NCBI GenBank assembly: GCA_964452045.1
Contig: CAYVKM010000037.1
Coordinates: forward strand, 1 to 33,297
Length of the DNA stretch: 33,297 bases
Source of the DNA: CAYVKM01 sp964452045
GTDB taxonomy: Bacteria; Calditrichota; Calditrichia; RBG-13-44-9
Reading direction: 5' to 3'
The position numbers were made by a program, and so were the translations under genes. The notes beneath the pieces are model-generated. The model searched no databases and was not told the DNA's origin. It was given only the letters and a program-made list of their open reading frames with translations. Within the stretch, counting starts at the first letter, position 1; every line of letters begins with the position of its first letter. Below, piece by piece: positions 7,293-15,263 of the stretch.

Positions 7293-10200
7293 GTGCATAC
7301 TTTAATTAACAAATTGAATCTAATAATCTTTATTGAATTCTTTATAGTGAGCTCTCTATTTGCTCAAAGTGACAACATAGTGACTGTTTTATGGAATGGA
7401 GAATATGTAGAATGTGCAGAAGGTCAGATTCTGGTCGGTCTCGCCAGTGGCGTAATCCCAACAGATATATCCAATTTACTGAAGCAGTTAGATCTTACGA
7501 TAATCGAAGATTTTGATCGCCTTAAGATCGGATTATTGGAAATTAGTGACAAGGGTGATTTGTTAGAAACCATCAACACTCTCAACAGAGAAGAATCAAT
7601 TCGTTATGCAGAACCCAACATAGTAATTTATTCCGCACAGACTTATCCAAATGATCCATATTTTCAGGGAACATCTCCAGCTACTTACCGCCACCAATAT
7701 GGATTGTACAACATAGGTCAAAATCCACCTGGGGGTACTTCTGATGCCGATATCGATGCCCCGGAAGCCTGGGATCATGAAACCGGGAGTCCCGACATCC
7801 TTATTGCAGTACTTGATTCAGGAATTCCACTTCAAGGATTTCCTGATTTTGAACTTTCACATCCAGATCTGAATGATCCGAACCGGTTTTTATTGGGTCC
7901 TGATTATGTAGGAGATGGGAATGATGTTAAAGATCAATTTGGACATGGAACACATGTTACCGGTATTATTGCTGCCGAAACCAACAATAGTGAGGGAATT
8001 GCCGGGGTAAACTGGGATTGTCGAACATTAACAATTCAAATATTAGACAGATATGGAAATGGTTATTGGAGTTATTTTAAAAATGGCATATACTATGCCG
8101 TAGATCACAATGCGAATATTATCAACTTCAGTGGAGGTGGATCAATTTATTCAGCAACAGCAGATACAGCAGTCCAATATGCACACGACCATGGTGTTTT
8201 CCAATCTTATTCAGCAGGTAATGAAGGTAGCGCGGGTGTTCGTTATCCGGCGCGCTTTGCATTTGAATCACATATTACAGGATATGAAAATGGATATTCT
8301 AGTGTGGTTTCAGTCGGGGCAACCCAATACGATGATGAAAGGGCATGGTACTCATCCTACGACCCAAACAATATTTTAATAAGCATTGCCGCTCCCGGAG
8401 GCTCTTATGATAATCCTTCGGTTGATCCTGGTGATATATTCTCTACTATGCCCAATTATCATGTTTATCTTAACGGCTGGCCATGGTATTCTGATCAAAA
8501 TTATGGTTATTTATCGGGCACATCTATGTCTGCACCGTTTGTGAGTGGTTTGGCTGGTCTTATTTTAAGTCGTTATTATAACTATACTCCTTCTGAAATA
8601 AGAAATATCCTTGAATATTCAGCGGATGATGTAAATAGTACTACTTATCCGGGAGAAGACATATATCTCGGCCACGGAAGAATTAATGCAAATCAGGCAA
8701 TTCTCTATGCAGATTCAAAACTAAACAAGTCCGAAGACTATACCGCTACTTATAGTAATAGTGCTCGTAACCAGGTTAAAGGGGCCGGGTATCTACACGA
8801 AGTATTTTCCTCCGGTGGGGAAATTTTATATCGACGGTCATCCGACGGCGGCGAACATTTCAACGTAACCGAAAGGATCACCACTGGTAACGGCAATAAT
8901 CAGCGAGCCTGCATTGCCTGTTATAATTGGACGCCATCTGAAATAGAATTTACAACTCTCGCAGTAGTATGGGAAAGAAAACTCAGCAATGTTGAATCTG
9001 AAGTGTGGTATTCCAGTTCAGATGCACAAACCCTAAACTGGTCTACACCTCTAAAATTAGCTGATATAGTATTATCATCTTCCTACGAATCCGGTGCCCT
9101 GCCCGTAATATCTTCTCTGGAATATCAAGGAGATATTCAATTAGTGGTTGTCTATTGCAGCGAGGAGGGATTGCATTACCGACTATATTTTCCATCCTCA
9201 AGTACCTGGGCAATTCCGGAACCGGACATCATCGAAAGTAGTGATAGGGTGCGATTTCCGTCCCTCTCAAGTGGCAATAGTTTCTTAAGCTTATTATATG
9301 AAATCCGTGGTCGGGATGGAGTGTTTTCCCGTAAATACAATGGCGCCAGTTGGTCTTCCTCATATCATGTGGCAGATGTCACCGGTACCTGGTATAACCG
9401 GTCTCCATCCATTACCATCGATCCGGAAAATCATCCACTAGCGGCCTGGCGTGGTCAGATCTCGTACGATCCATGTTATAGTCTTCTCTTTCGATATGGC
9501 TATTCTAACAATACCTGGAGTGAGTGGTATGCGATATTCGAACACCCGGATGAGATATCGCTCTATAACCCGTCCATTACCTACTATAAAAAGACCGGTA
9601 TCAGCACTTATGGGATTAAGATCGTTTACGATAATTCAATCAATGAAATTAGACTAAAGGAATATGACATCGGAAACCTATGGGACGATATTCTGGTAAC
9701 TACCGGTGGAAAATATCCTAATATGACCGAAGAAGATTACACTTCCGGTAATCCGGTATATTGCTGGACTGACCAAGTTGGACCGCCATATACCGTTATA
9801 AACAACACATATTGCGGTCTGCCCTGTCATGGCGGAAATAAGGTTCTTGCCGGTCTTGAAAAAGGACAAACCTCAATCCAACATCCCAGGACTTCATTTA
9901 TTCATAAAAGACGTGGGGTAATTCTTGATACCCTTACCGGTTCTTCCCTGATACTCGATGTTGAACCAATCGTGGTTCAAACCAGCGACGGCAAAGAAAT
10001 AATATTGCCATTCAAGCCCATAGCGGTTCACCAACCAATTAATTTCATTTCTTCCAACTATAACGGCTACCTGGGGAATGATACACTAACACTTCCTACT
10101 AATGCAGCTAATCTGGTGTTTAAATCCCATTTATCAACTCCCTCCGGTACCGACAGCAGCGGTATTACGCATAACAATTTGTTTGCCGGTAATTATTCAG

Positions 10201-10724
10201 CCTCGCTTCAGGTTATCAATGTACTGAACCCGGCCGCCTCTATATCAACCAATATTACCTCAAATAGCATAGTCAATGTAAATCTGCAAAGCCTGGCTGG
10301 CAGGCAGGTAATTATTAAACCAATGGTATCTATAAATAATTTATTTGCTTCCCGTCTCAAATTTGGTGTGGGGGATGTATATTCACCGGTACAAAGTGCA
10401 CCAAAAGAAAATCTCATCGGATTTGAATCAGCTACAATAATACCCAACAGAATCAGGCTGGAGAATAACTATCCCAATCCCTTCAATCCCATCACCACAA
10501 TCCGTTTCTCTCTCCCGGAAAACCAGCAGGTTAAACTAACGGTCTATACAATTACCGGCGAACGAATAGCCACTTTGGTTAGCGGTTTTTTGGAAAGCGG
10601 TGAACACCGGATCGAATGGAATGGCACAAATCAAGCTGGTACACCGGTAGCTTCGGGAATTTATTTATATGAACTTAAGGCCGGGAATGAAAGACTGGTC
10701 AAAAAAATGCTGCTGGCAAGATAG
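7293..10724 (+). CDS. Secreted subtilisin-like (S8) serine protease with propeller-like region and C-terminal sorting domain
   Basis: This 1143-residue exported protease starts at GTG, with GGAG 8 bases upstream. Domains in order: a signal peptide (about 1-24, ending SLFAQ); a pro-domain (about 40-112) of the inhibitor type; and an S8 catalytic domain (about 150-475). The catalytic domain has Asp175 (IAVLDSG), His218 (FGHGTHVTG), oxyanion Asn310 (SAGNEG) and Ser411 (GTSMSAPFVSG). A long beta-rich region (about 490-890) follows, with a degenerate Asp box SSDGGEHF at 516-523 and repeating 'SPSI..G/L..AAW' strands that suggest a sialidase-like propeller. A less clear Ig-like stretch comes next, then the sorting domain at 1058-1143 (NNYPNPFNPITTI to KKMLLAR). 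GC content rises sharply at about base 8760 (residue about 489), at the catalytic/propeller boundary. It is probably surface-exposed or secreted; its substrates are unknown. Confidence 0.95.
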   Translation: MHTLINKLNLIIFIEFFIVSSLFAQSDNIVTVLWNGEYVECAEGQILVGLASGVIPTDISNLLKQLDLTIIEDFDRLKIGLLEISDKGDLLETINTLNREESIRYAEPNIVIYSAQTYPNDPYFQGTSPATYRHQYGLYNIGQNPPGGTSDADIDAPEAWDHETGSPDILIAVLDSGIPLQGFPDFELSHPDLNDPNRFLLGPDYVGDGNDVKDQFGHGTHVTGIIAAETNNSEGIAGVNWDCRTLTIQILDRYGNGYWSYFKNGIYYAVDHNANIINFSGGGSIYSATADTAVQYAHDHGVFQSYSAGNEGSAGVRYPARFAFESHITGYENGYSSVVSVGATQYDDERAWYSSYDPNNILISIAAPGGSYDNPSVDPGDIFSTMPNYHVYLNGWPWYSDQNYGYLSGTSMSAPFVSGLAGLILSRYYNYTPSEIRNILEYSADDVNSTTYPGEDIYLGHGRINANQAILYADSKLNKSEDYTATYSNSARNQVKGAGYLHEVFSSGGEILYRRSSDGGEHFNVTERITTGNGNNQRACIACYNWTPSEIEFTTLAVVWERKLSNVESEVWYSSSDAQTLNWSTPLKLADIVLSSSYESGALPVISSLEYQGDIQLVVVYCSEEGLHYRLYFPSSSTWAIPEPDIIESSDRVRFPSLSSGNSFLSLLYEIRGRDGVFSRKYNGASWSSSYHVADVTGTWYNRSPSITIDPENHPLAAWRGQISYDPCYSLLFRYGYSNNTWSEWYAIFEHPDEISLYNPSITYYKKTGISTYGIKIVYDNSINEIRLKEYDIGNLWDDILVTTGGKYPNMTEEDYTSGNPVYCWTDQVGPPYTVINNTYCGLPCHGGNKVLAGLEKGQTSIQHPRTSFIHKRRGVILDTLTGSSLILDVEPIVVQTSDGKEIILPFKPIAVHQPINFISSNYNGYLGNDTLTLPTNAANLVFKSHLSTPSGTDSSGITHNNLFAGNYSASLQVINVLNPAASISTNITSNSIVNVNLQSLAGRQVIIKPMVSINNLFASRLKFGVGDVYSPVQSAPKENLIGFESATIIPNRIRLENNYPNPFNPITTIRFSLPENQQVKLTVYTITGERIATLVSGFLESGEHRIEWNGTNQAGTPVASGIYLYELKAGNERLVKKMLLAR

Positions 10725-10735
10725 TTTCAATTCCA

Positions 10736-10780
10736 AGTGATGCCATCGCTTAAAACGATGGCATCACTGAATACTTTTTG
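10736..10780 (+). terminator. Intrinsic terminator of the protease gene
   Basis: A perfect 13-bp stem, AGTGATGCCATCG (10736-10748) with CGATGGCATCACT (10756-10768), closes a 7-base loop and is followed by ACTTTTTG. It lies 12 bases after the protease stop codon. The stem is symmetrical, but the T-run is on the plus-strand side only. Confidence 0.85.
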
Positions 10781-10796
10781 ATTACTGAATTTCCCC

Positions 10797-10831
10797 AAAC
10801 AAAAAAGGGCGCTCAAATCTGGCGCCCTTTT
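10797..10831 (-). terminator. Intrinsic terminator of the ribosomal superoperon
   Basis: AAAAGGGCGC (10803-10812) and GCGCCCTTTT (10822-10831) form a 10-bp stem with a 9-base loop. Read on the minus strand, the stem ends in a run of six T followed by GTTT. It sits 19 bases beyond the rplQ stop codon. The A-run on the other side could also let it stop plus-strand transcripts. Confidence 0.9.
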
Positions 10832-10849
10832 GGTAAATTCATAATAAGT

Positions 10850-11599
10850 TTATTTTTCTTCCTTTTTAGCTTCAGCAGCATCAGCATCCGCTTTTGCTTT
10901 TTCCGGTTTTTCTTCCTTAACCTTCTCAGTTTTTTTCTTCTCTTCTTTTACATCCTTGGCTTTAGCTGATTTTTGGGATTTATCTTTACTTTTTGCTTCT
11001 TTTTTGGCAGTTTCTTTTTTCGCCGCTGCTTTTTTAGTTTTCTTTTCTTTCTTTTCTGGTTTTGCCTTTGCTTCGGCTTTTTTGGTTTCTTTTTCCGCTT
11101 CCACTTTTTCTTCAACCGGCATTTCTTCTGTTTTCGCTTCTACTTCCTTTTCCTCAACAGCCTTCTTTTCTGCTTTTTCTTTTGCCGGCGCTTCTTTCTT
11201 CTTTTTCTTTCCGGTTGATTTTTTCTCATCAATTATCATTGGTTCAAATCCTACCAATTGCAATACGGCTAATTCGGCTCCGTCTCCCCGCCGTTGCCCC
11301 AATTTAATTACCCGGGTATATCCGCCTTTTCGATCTGCAAAAGTAGGGGCAACTTCATCGAATAGTTTCTTAACCAATAAATGATTTTGTAAGAGCTTAA
11401 AAGCTTGTCGCCGTGCCGCCACAGTATCTTTCTTTCCAAAGGTAATCAGTCGTTCAATGACACCACGAGCTGCCTTGGCTTTGGCTAAGGTCGTTTTAAT
11501 TTGCTGATGTTCAATAATCGACCGTGCCATATTGCTCAGGGTTGCCCTACGGTGGGATTTTGTCCGACCGAGTTTTTTCGTTTTATTCCGATGTCGCAT
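10850..11599 (-). CDS. rplQ: 50S ribosomal protein L17 with a long charged C-terminal tail
   Basis: Residues 1-120 are a normal L17, a large-subunit protein near the exit-tunnel side. They include MRHRNKTKKLGRTKSHR, the LSNMARSIIEHQQIKTT block, and YTRVIKLGQRRGDGAELAVLQLV. Bacterial L17 usually stops at about 115-130 residues. Here the frame runs on to 249 with about 125 residues (bases 11227-10850) composed almost only of Lys, Glu and Ala, with no aromatic residues and no fold signature. The tail is in frame without stop or frameshift and ends in KKEEK. It is predicted to be disordered or a charged single helix. Last gene of the cluster, 59 bases after rpoA. Extended L17 tails occur in some FCB bacteria; the role of the tail is unknown. 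Confidence 0.96.
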   Translation of the reverse strand: MRHRNKTKKLGRTKSHRRATLSNMARSIIEHQQIKTTLAKAKAARGVIERLITFGKKDTVAARRQAFKLLQNHLLVKKLFDEVAPTFADRKGGYTRVIKLGQRRGDGAELAVLQLVGFEPMIIDEKKSTGKKKKKEAPAKEKAEKKAVEEKEVEAKTEEMPVEEKVEAEKETKKAEAKAKPEKKEKKTKKAAAKKETAKKEAKSKDKSQKSAKAKDVKEEKKKTEKVKEEKPEKAKADADAAEAKKEEK

Positions 11600-11658
11600 G
11601 ATATACCTCGTTTTTCCAGTTTATATAAATCTATTGGAGTAATTTTACTAAAGACCGA

Positions 11659-12642
11659 TTAATCTTCACCTTTAAGATACTTATCCACATCCATACCAAA
11701 GTATAGACCCTTCTTTTCAAGAATGTCCTGAATCTCCTGCAGGGATTTCCGGCCAAAATTCCGGAATTTAAGCAGTTCCGATTCATCCAGGCGAACCAGG
11801 TCTGAAATGTTTTTGATGTTAGCATTCTTCAGACAGTTGTGGGAACGGACGGAAAGTTCTAGCTCATCCACACTCATTCTCAACAGCTTTTTCACCCGCA
11901 GGATTTCCTCGTCGATTTCCTGGGTTTCTTCTTCTTCCGGTTCAATTTCGAAGTTAATAAACATTTGAATATGATCTTTCAAAATCTTGCCTGCATAAGT
12001 AAGAGCATCGTCCGGGGTGATGCTTCCATCGGTTTCAATTTCCAGAACCAGTTTTTCATAATCGGTTCGCTGACCAACCCGGACATTCTCCACCTGATAA
12101 CGGACATTCCGGATAGGCGAAAATATAGAGTCGATGGGAATGAGACCAATACTTGCCTCCAGTGGTTTATTTTCCTCTGCAGGTACATAACCACGTCCCT
12201 TACCCACCCGAATTTCCAGCTCGACATCAGCATCTTCATTTAAAGTGGCTATGTGCAGATCGGGATTCAGAATTTCGAAGTCTGCGGTATAGTTACCGAT
12301 ATCTCCCGCTTTAAATTCTCCCGCTCCCTTTAAATGCAGACTCACCTTGTCCGGCCGCTTGTTCAAAAGCTTGATGCGAACTTCTTTTAAATTCAGGATT
12401 ATTTCGACCACATCTTCTTTAACGCCCTGAATATCGCTAAATTCGTGCTGAATGCCATCCAGCCGAATGGCGGTGATAGCCGCACCCTGTAACGATGATA
12501 ACAGCACCCGTCGGAACACATTTCCCAGAGTAACACCAAAACCTCTTTCCAGAGGCTGCAAAATGAAGCGTCCGAATGTCGTCGAAAAACTTGAATCGTC
12601 AAGTTCAACTTTTTCCGGCATTAATAGATTTGCATAGTTCAT
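11659..12642 (-). CDS. rpoA: DNA-directed RNA polymerase subunit alpha
   Basis: Alpha dimerises to nucleate the polymerase core, and its C-terminal domain contacts UP-element DNA and activators. The 327-residue protein has both domains: an N-terminal assembly domain (to about 230, with FGRFILQPLERGFGVTLGNV and RRVLLSSLQGAAITAI), an acidic linker (EPEEEETQEIDEE), and a C-terminal helix-hairpin-helix domain. The latter shows VDELELSVRSHNCLKNANI and ELLKFRNFGRKSLQEI; the Arg before S-x-N-C corresponds to the DNA-contacting Arg of the E. coli domain. Length matches the family (about 330). It lies between rpsD (38 bases upstream) and rplQ, the standard order of the alpha operon. Confidence 0.99.
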   Translation of the reverse strand: MNYANLLMPEKVELDDSSFSTTFGRFILQPLERGFGVTLGNVFRRVLLSSLQGAAITAIRLDGIQHEFSDIQGVKEDVVEIILNLKEVRIKLLNKRPDKVSLHLKGAGEFKAGDIGNYTADFEILNPDLHIATLNEDADVELEIRVGKGRGYVPAEENKPLEASIGLIPIDSIFSPIRNVRYQVENVRVGQRTDYEKLVLEIETDGSITPDDALTYAGKILKDHIQMFINFEIEPEEEETQEIDEEILRVKKLLRMSVDELELSVRSHNCLKNANIKNISDLVRLDESELLKFRNFGRKSLQEIQDILEKKGLYFGMDVDKYLKGED

Positions 12643-12680
12643 AGATCCCCAACCAAATTTATTTTATCATTTAAAATTTC

Positions 12681-13310
12681 TTATTTCGAATAAAGCTCAA
12701 TGATCAGATTTTCCTGGACATTTACCGGAATATCTTCCCGTGCCGGTATGTCCATAAATACACCTTTCATCTTTGCCTTATCAATATTTAACCAGGGCAA
12801 CATTGCATCATCCTTCACTCGCCGCATTGACTCATGGATCGGGGTTAACTTCCGGCTTTTCTCACGAACCTCGATAACATCATTGGGTCGCAGCAGATAG
12901 GACGGAACATTAACCACTCTGCCATTTACGGTAAAATGACGGTGCAAGATCAATTGCCGCGCTGCATTTCTGGAATGAGCAAATCCCATACGGTAAATTA
13001 CATTGTCAAAACGGCTCTCCAGAATCTTCAGCAAATTCTGTCCGCTCACACCCTTTTGACGGGTGGCCTTTTTATAGTAGTTCCGGAATTGCGCTTCCAG
13101 TACACCATAAATCCGTTTAACCTTCTGCTTCTCGCGCAACTGAACACCATACTCGGAGAGTTTTGACCGCTGGGTCACTCCATGCTGTCCCGGTATATAT
13201 GACCTTTTTTCGAAGGAACACTTTGCTGAAACGCAGCGTGTCCCTTTCAAAAACAATTTTTCACCTTCACGTCTGCAAAGTTTGCATACAGGTCCTGTAT
13301 TACGTGCCAT
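12681..13310 (-). CDS. rpsD: 30S ribosomal protein S4 (zinc-binding form)
   Basis: S4 is a primary 16S-rRNA binder that starts small-subunit assembly; in enterobacteria it is also the translational repressor of the alpha operon. The 209-residue protein has the four-Cys N-terminal zinc knuckle (C9, C12, C26 and C31 in CKLC and RCVSAKC), the YIPGQHG motif, and the S4 RNA-binding domain around FAHSRNAARQLILHRHFTVNG. It ends in NLIIELYSK. Length is normal. It is 21 bases after rpsK in the usual rpsM-rpsK-rpsD-rpoA order. Confidence 0.98.
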   Translation of the reverse strand: MARNTGPVCKLCRREGEKLFLKGTRCVSAKCSFEKRSYIPGQHGVTQRSKLSEYGVQLREKQKVKRIYGVLEAQFRNYYKKATRQKGVSGQNLLKILESRFDNVIYRMGFAHSRNAARQLILHRHFTVNGRVVNVPSYLLRPNDVIEVREKSRKLTPIHESMRRVKDDAMLPWLNIDKAKMKGVFMDIPAREDIPVNVQENLIIELYSK

Positions 13311-13331
13311 TAATTTACTTCTCCACTCGTT

Positions 13332-13721
13332 TTATACTCTTCTTTTCTTTGGTGGCCGACATCCATTATGCGGGATGGGCGTAACATCCTTAATACTGAT
13401 AATTTCCAATCCGGCTGCCTGCAGAGAACGAATTGCTGCTTCACGACCTGATCCCGGTCCTTTCACTTCAACGGCAACCTGACGCAATCCCAGATCCATT
13501 GCTTCCCGGGCAGCATTTTCTGCTGCGGACTGGGCTGCAAATGGGGTGTTTTTCCGTGAACCCTTGAATCCCACTTTACCGGCAGAAGCCCAGGAAATTA
13601 CATTGCCATTGGCACCGGTTAAAGTGATAGTGGTATTATTAAACGTCGATCTGATGTGAGCTACACCAAGTGCATCAACTTGTTCTTTTTTCTTCTTTAG
13701 GGTACGTGCTCTACGTGCCAA
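13332..13721 (-). CDS. rpsK: 30S ribosomal protein S11
   Basis: S11 shapes the platform of the small subunit near the E site and mRNA exit. The 129-residue sequence shows HIRSTFNNTTITLTGANGN, SWASAGKVGFKGSRKNTPFA and the C-terminal signature TPIPHNGCRPPKKRRV. A strong AAGGAG lies 8 bases before a TTG at 13721, so TTG is taken as the start (MARRARTLKKKKEQ); there is no in-frame ATG before the conserved core. It follows rpsM by 21 bases. Confidence 0.98.
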   Translation of the reverse strand: MARRARTLKKKKEQVDALGVAHIRSTFNNTTITLTGANGNVISWASAGKVGFKGSRKNTPFAAQSAAENAAREAMDLGLRQVAVEVKGPGSGREAAIRSLQAAGLEIISIKDVTPIPHNGCRPPKKRRV

Positions 13722-13742
13722 TTCGTCTTCTCCTTACTTTAG

Positions 13743-14114
13743 CTATACTTTTTTCCTACCGGCAACCGGCCGACGACGACCTTTTCTGGTTCGGGCATTG
13801 GTTCGGGTGCGCTGGCCACGTGCAGGTAATCCTGATTTGTGCCGCGAACCCCGATAGCAGTTGATATCGATGAGCCGCTTGATGTTCATATTGATCTCTG
13901 TTTTTAACGACCCTTCCACTTTGAAGTTTTGTTGGATAATCGTTCGAATATCGCGCACCTGCTCATCCGTCAAGTCCTTTGTCCGGGTACCCGGGTCAAC
14001 ACCGGCTTCCTGGCAAATTTTTAATCCGGAAGATTTACCAATCCCAAAAATATAGGATAAGGCGATGCCAACAGGTTTTTGTTTTGGTAAATCTACACCG
14101 ACAATACGAGCCAA
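13743..14114 (-). CDS. rpsM: 30S ribosomal protein S13
   Basis: S13 sits in the head of the small subunit and makes the B1 bridges to the large subunit, touching the P-site tRNA with its basic tail. The 123-residue protein reads ARIVGVDLPKQKPVGIALSY, has the helix-two-turn-helix region IFGIGKSSGLKICQEAGV, and ends in the signature GLPARGQRTRTNARTRKGRR. The start is TTG at 14114, set by a perfect AAGGAGG 5 bases upstream. It lies 20 bases after rpmJ, as in Bacillus and Bacteroidota. Confidence 0.98.
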   Translation of the reverse strand: MARIVGVDLPKQKPVGIALSYIFGIGKSSGLKICQEAGVDPGTRTKDLTDEQVRDIRTIIQQNFKVEGSLKTEINMNIKRLIDINCYRGSRHKSGLPARGQRTRTNARTRKGRRRPVAGRKKV

Positions 14115-14134
14115 AATGACCTCCTTAAATTTTT

Positions 14135-14251
14135 CTAGCCCTGTCTTTGTTTATGTTTGGGGTTTTTCTTGCAAATAACACGAACCACCCCGTTTCTGCG
14201 AATTATTTTGCAATTCTCGCATCGTTTTTTTACTGATGTCTGTACTTTCAT
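14135..14251 (-). CDS. rpmJ: 50S ribosomal protein L36 (zinc-binding form)
   Basis: This 38-residue gene reads MKVQTSVKKRCENCKIIRR, then NGVVRVICKKNPKHKQRQG, the whole length of a standard L36. The zinc ribbon is intact (C11, C14, C27 and H33), so it is the 'C+' form; zinc-independent paralogues lack these residues. L36 packs against 23S rRNA helices under the L7/L12 stalk base. An AGGAAG site lies just upstream of the ATG. It sits between infA (22 bases upstream) and rpsM, exactly where L36 is expected. Confidence 0.98.
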   Translation of the reverse strand: MKVQTSVKKRCENCKIIRRNGVVRVICKKNPKHKQRQG

Positions 14252-14273
14252 GGTACTTCCTCACAATCAACAA

Positions 14274-14492
14274 TTATTTATAGCGATAGGTAATTCGTCC
14301 ACGTTTCAGATCGTACGGGGAAAGCTCAACCTTTACTTTATCCCCGGGCAATATTTTGATAAAATGCATCCGCATTTTTCCTGAAACGTGTGCCAATACC
14401 TCATGGCCGCTTTCCAGTTCAACGATAAAAGAAGCATTGGGTAATGTTTCCTTTATAATTCCGTCGACAGATATTGGCTGTTCCTTGGCCAA
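14274..14492 (-). CDS. infA: Translation initiation factor IF-1
   Basis: IF-1 occupies the A site of the 30S subunit during initiation. The 72-residue protein is the complete S1-like OB-fold: AKEQPISVDGIIKETLPNAS, FIVELESGHEVLAHVSGKMR, MHFIKILPGDKVKVELSPYD and LKRGRITYRYK. The start must be TTG at 14492, because it follows directly on the TAA of map in the same frame and the next Met is residue 40. A GAGGTG site inside the last codons of map lies 6 bases before TTG. This zero-base junction suggests termination-reinitiation coupling with map. Confidence 0.98.
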   Translation of the reverse strand: MAKEQPISVDGIIKETLPNASFIVELESGHEVLAHVSGKMRMHFIKILPGDKVKVELSPYDLKRGRITYRYK

Positions 14493-15263
14493 TTAAAACA
14501 CCTCATTCATTAGATTATGTTCCGTTAAAATTTCCGTTGCCTCATTTTTTACCAGCACAGTATGCTCGTAATGTGCAGATGGTAATCCATCTTTGGTGAC
14601 AACCGTCCAACCGTCTTCCAGGGTCAATACCTGGCGATCTCCCATATTAATCATGGGCTCAATGGCCAGGGCCATTCCTTCTTTTAGCAATGGTCCCCGA
14701 TTTGGTTTCCCAAAATTAAAAACTTGCGGCTCTTCGTGTAGTGCTTTTCCAATTCCATGACCCACAAGTTCTTCAACCACTCCGTAGCCATGAGATTCCG
14801 CATGCGTCTGAATACTATGGGAAATATCCTGTAACCGGTGCCCTGCCACAGCTTGTTTTATCCCAAGGTAGAGCGCTTCGATGGTCACTTTCATCAGTTT
14901 CCAACGTTCCTCATTCACCTTACCTACCGGAAAGGTGAAAGCACAATCACCGTAATAACCATCTTTCTCCACACCAATATCCACACTCACAATATCACCG
15001 TCATGCAATTCTCTTTTTGGCAGGGGAATACCGTGCACAATCTCCTGGTTGATGGAAATACAGGCGCTGGCAGGAAATCCATAGAGTCCCTTAAAAGCCG
15101 GTTTTGCATTTTTGGAGCGAATAAATTTCTCAATTTCTTCGTCCAACTTCCCGGTGGTTAAACCGGGTTTTATTAAAGACCAAACTAATAGAAATGTTTC
15201 TGCTGTAATTCTTGAGCTGATTCGCATCAGCTCAATTTCTGCTTCATTCTTAATCGGAATCAT
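14493..15263 (-). CDS. map: Methionine aminopeptidase, type I
   Basis: This enzyme removes the initiator Met from nascent proteins using a two-metal centre. The 256-residue protein keeps every key residue: His77 (IVHGIP), metal ligands Asp95 (SVDIGV), Asp106 (YGDCAFTF), His169 (VGHGIGKALHEEPQV), Glu202 (AIEPM) and Glu233 (HYEHTV), plus His176. Lack of an N-terminal SH3/zinc extension makes it the short type Ia. The ATG follows the secY TAA with no gap and in the same frame, with only a weak AGAAGA before it, so translation probably depends on secY. The secY-map-infA order without adk matches FCB genomes. Confidence 0.98.
   Translation of the reverse strand: MIPIKNEAEIELMRISSRITAETFLLVWSLIKPGLTTGKLDEEIEKFIRSKNAKPAFKGLYGFPASACISINQEIVHGIPLPKRELHDGDIVSVDIGVEKDGYYGDCAFTFPVGKVNEERWKLMKVTIEALYLGIKQAVAGHRLQDISHSIQTHAESHGYGVVEELVGHGIGKALHEEPQVFNFGKPNRGPLLKEGMALAIEPMINMGDRQVLTLEDGWTVVTKDGLPSAHYEHTVLVKNEATEILTEHNLMNEVF

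Noticed and set aside
11241..11255. GGTTCAAATCCTACC resembling a tRNA T-arm
   Set aside because: It lies within the coding sequence for the end of the L17 core, and no acceptor, D-arm or anticodon stem can be built around it.
10956..11384. Long open frame opposite rplQ, rich in Phe and Ser
   Set aside because: It is the antisense image of the Lys/Glu-rich L17 tail (AAA/GAA codons read as TTT/TTC). It has no ribosome site, and the opposite frame is a genuine L17.
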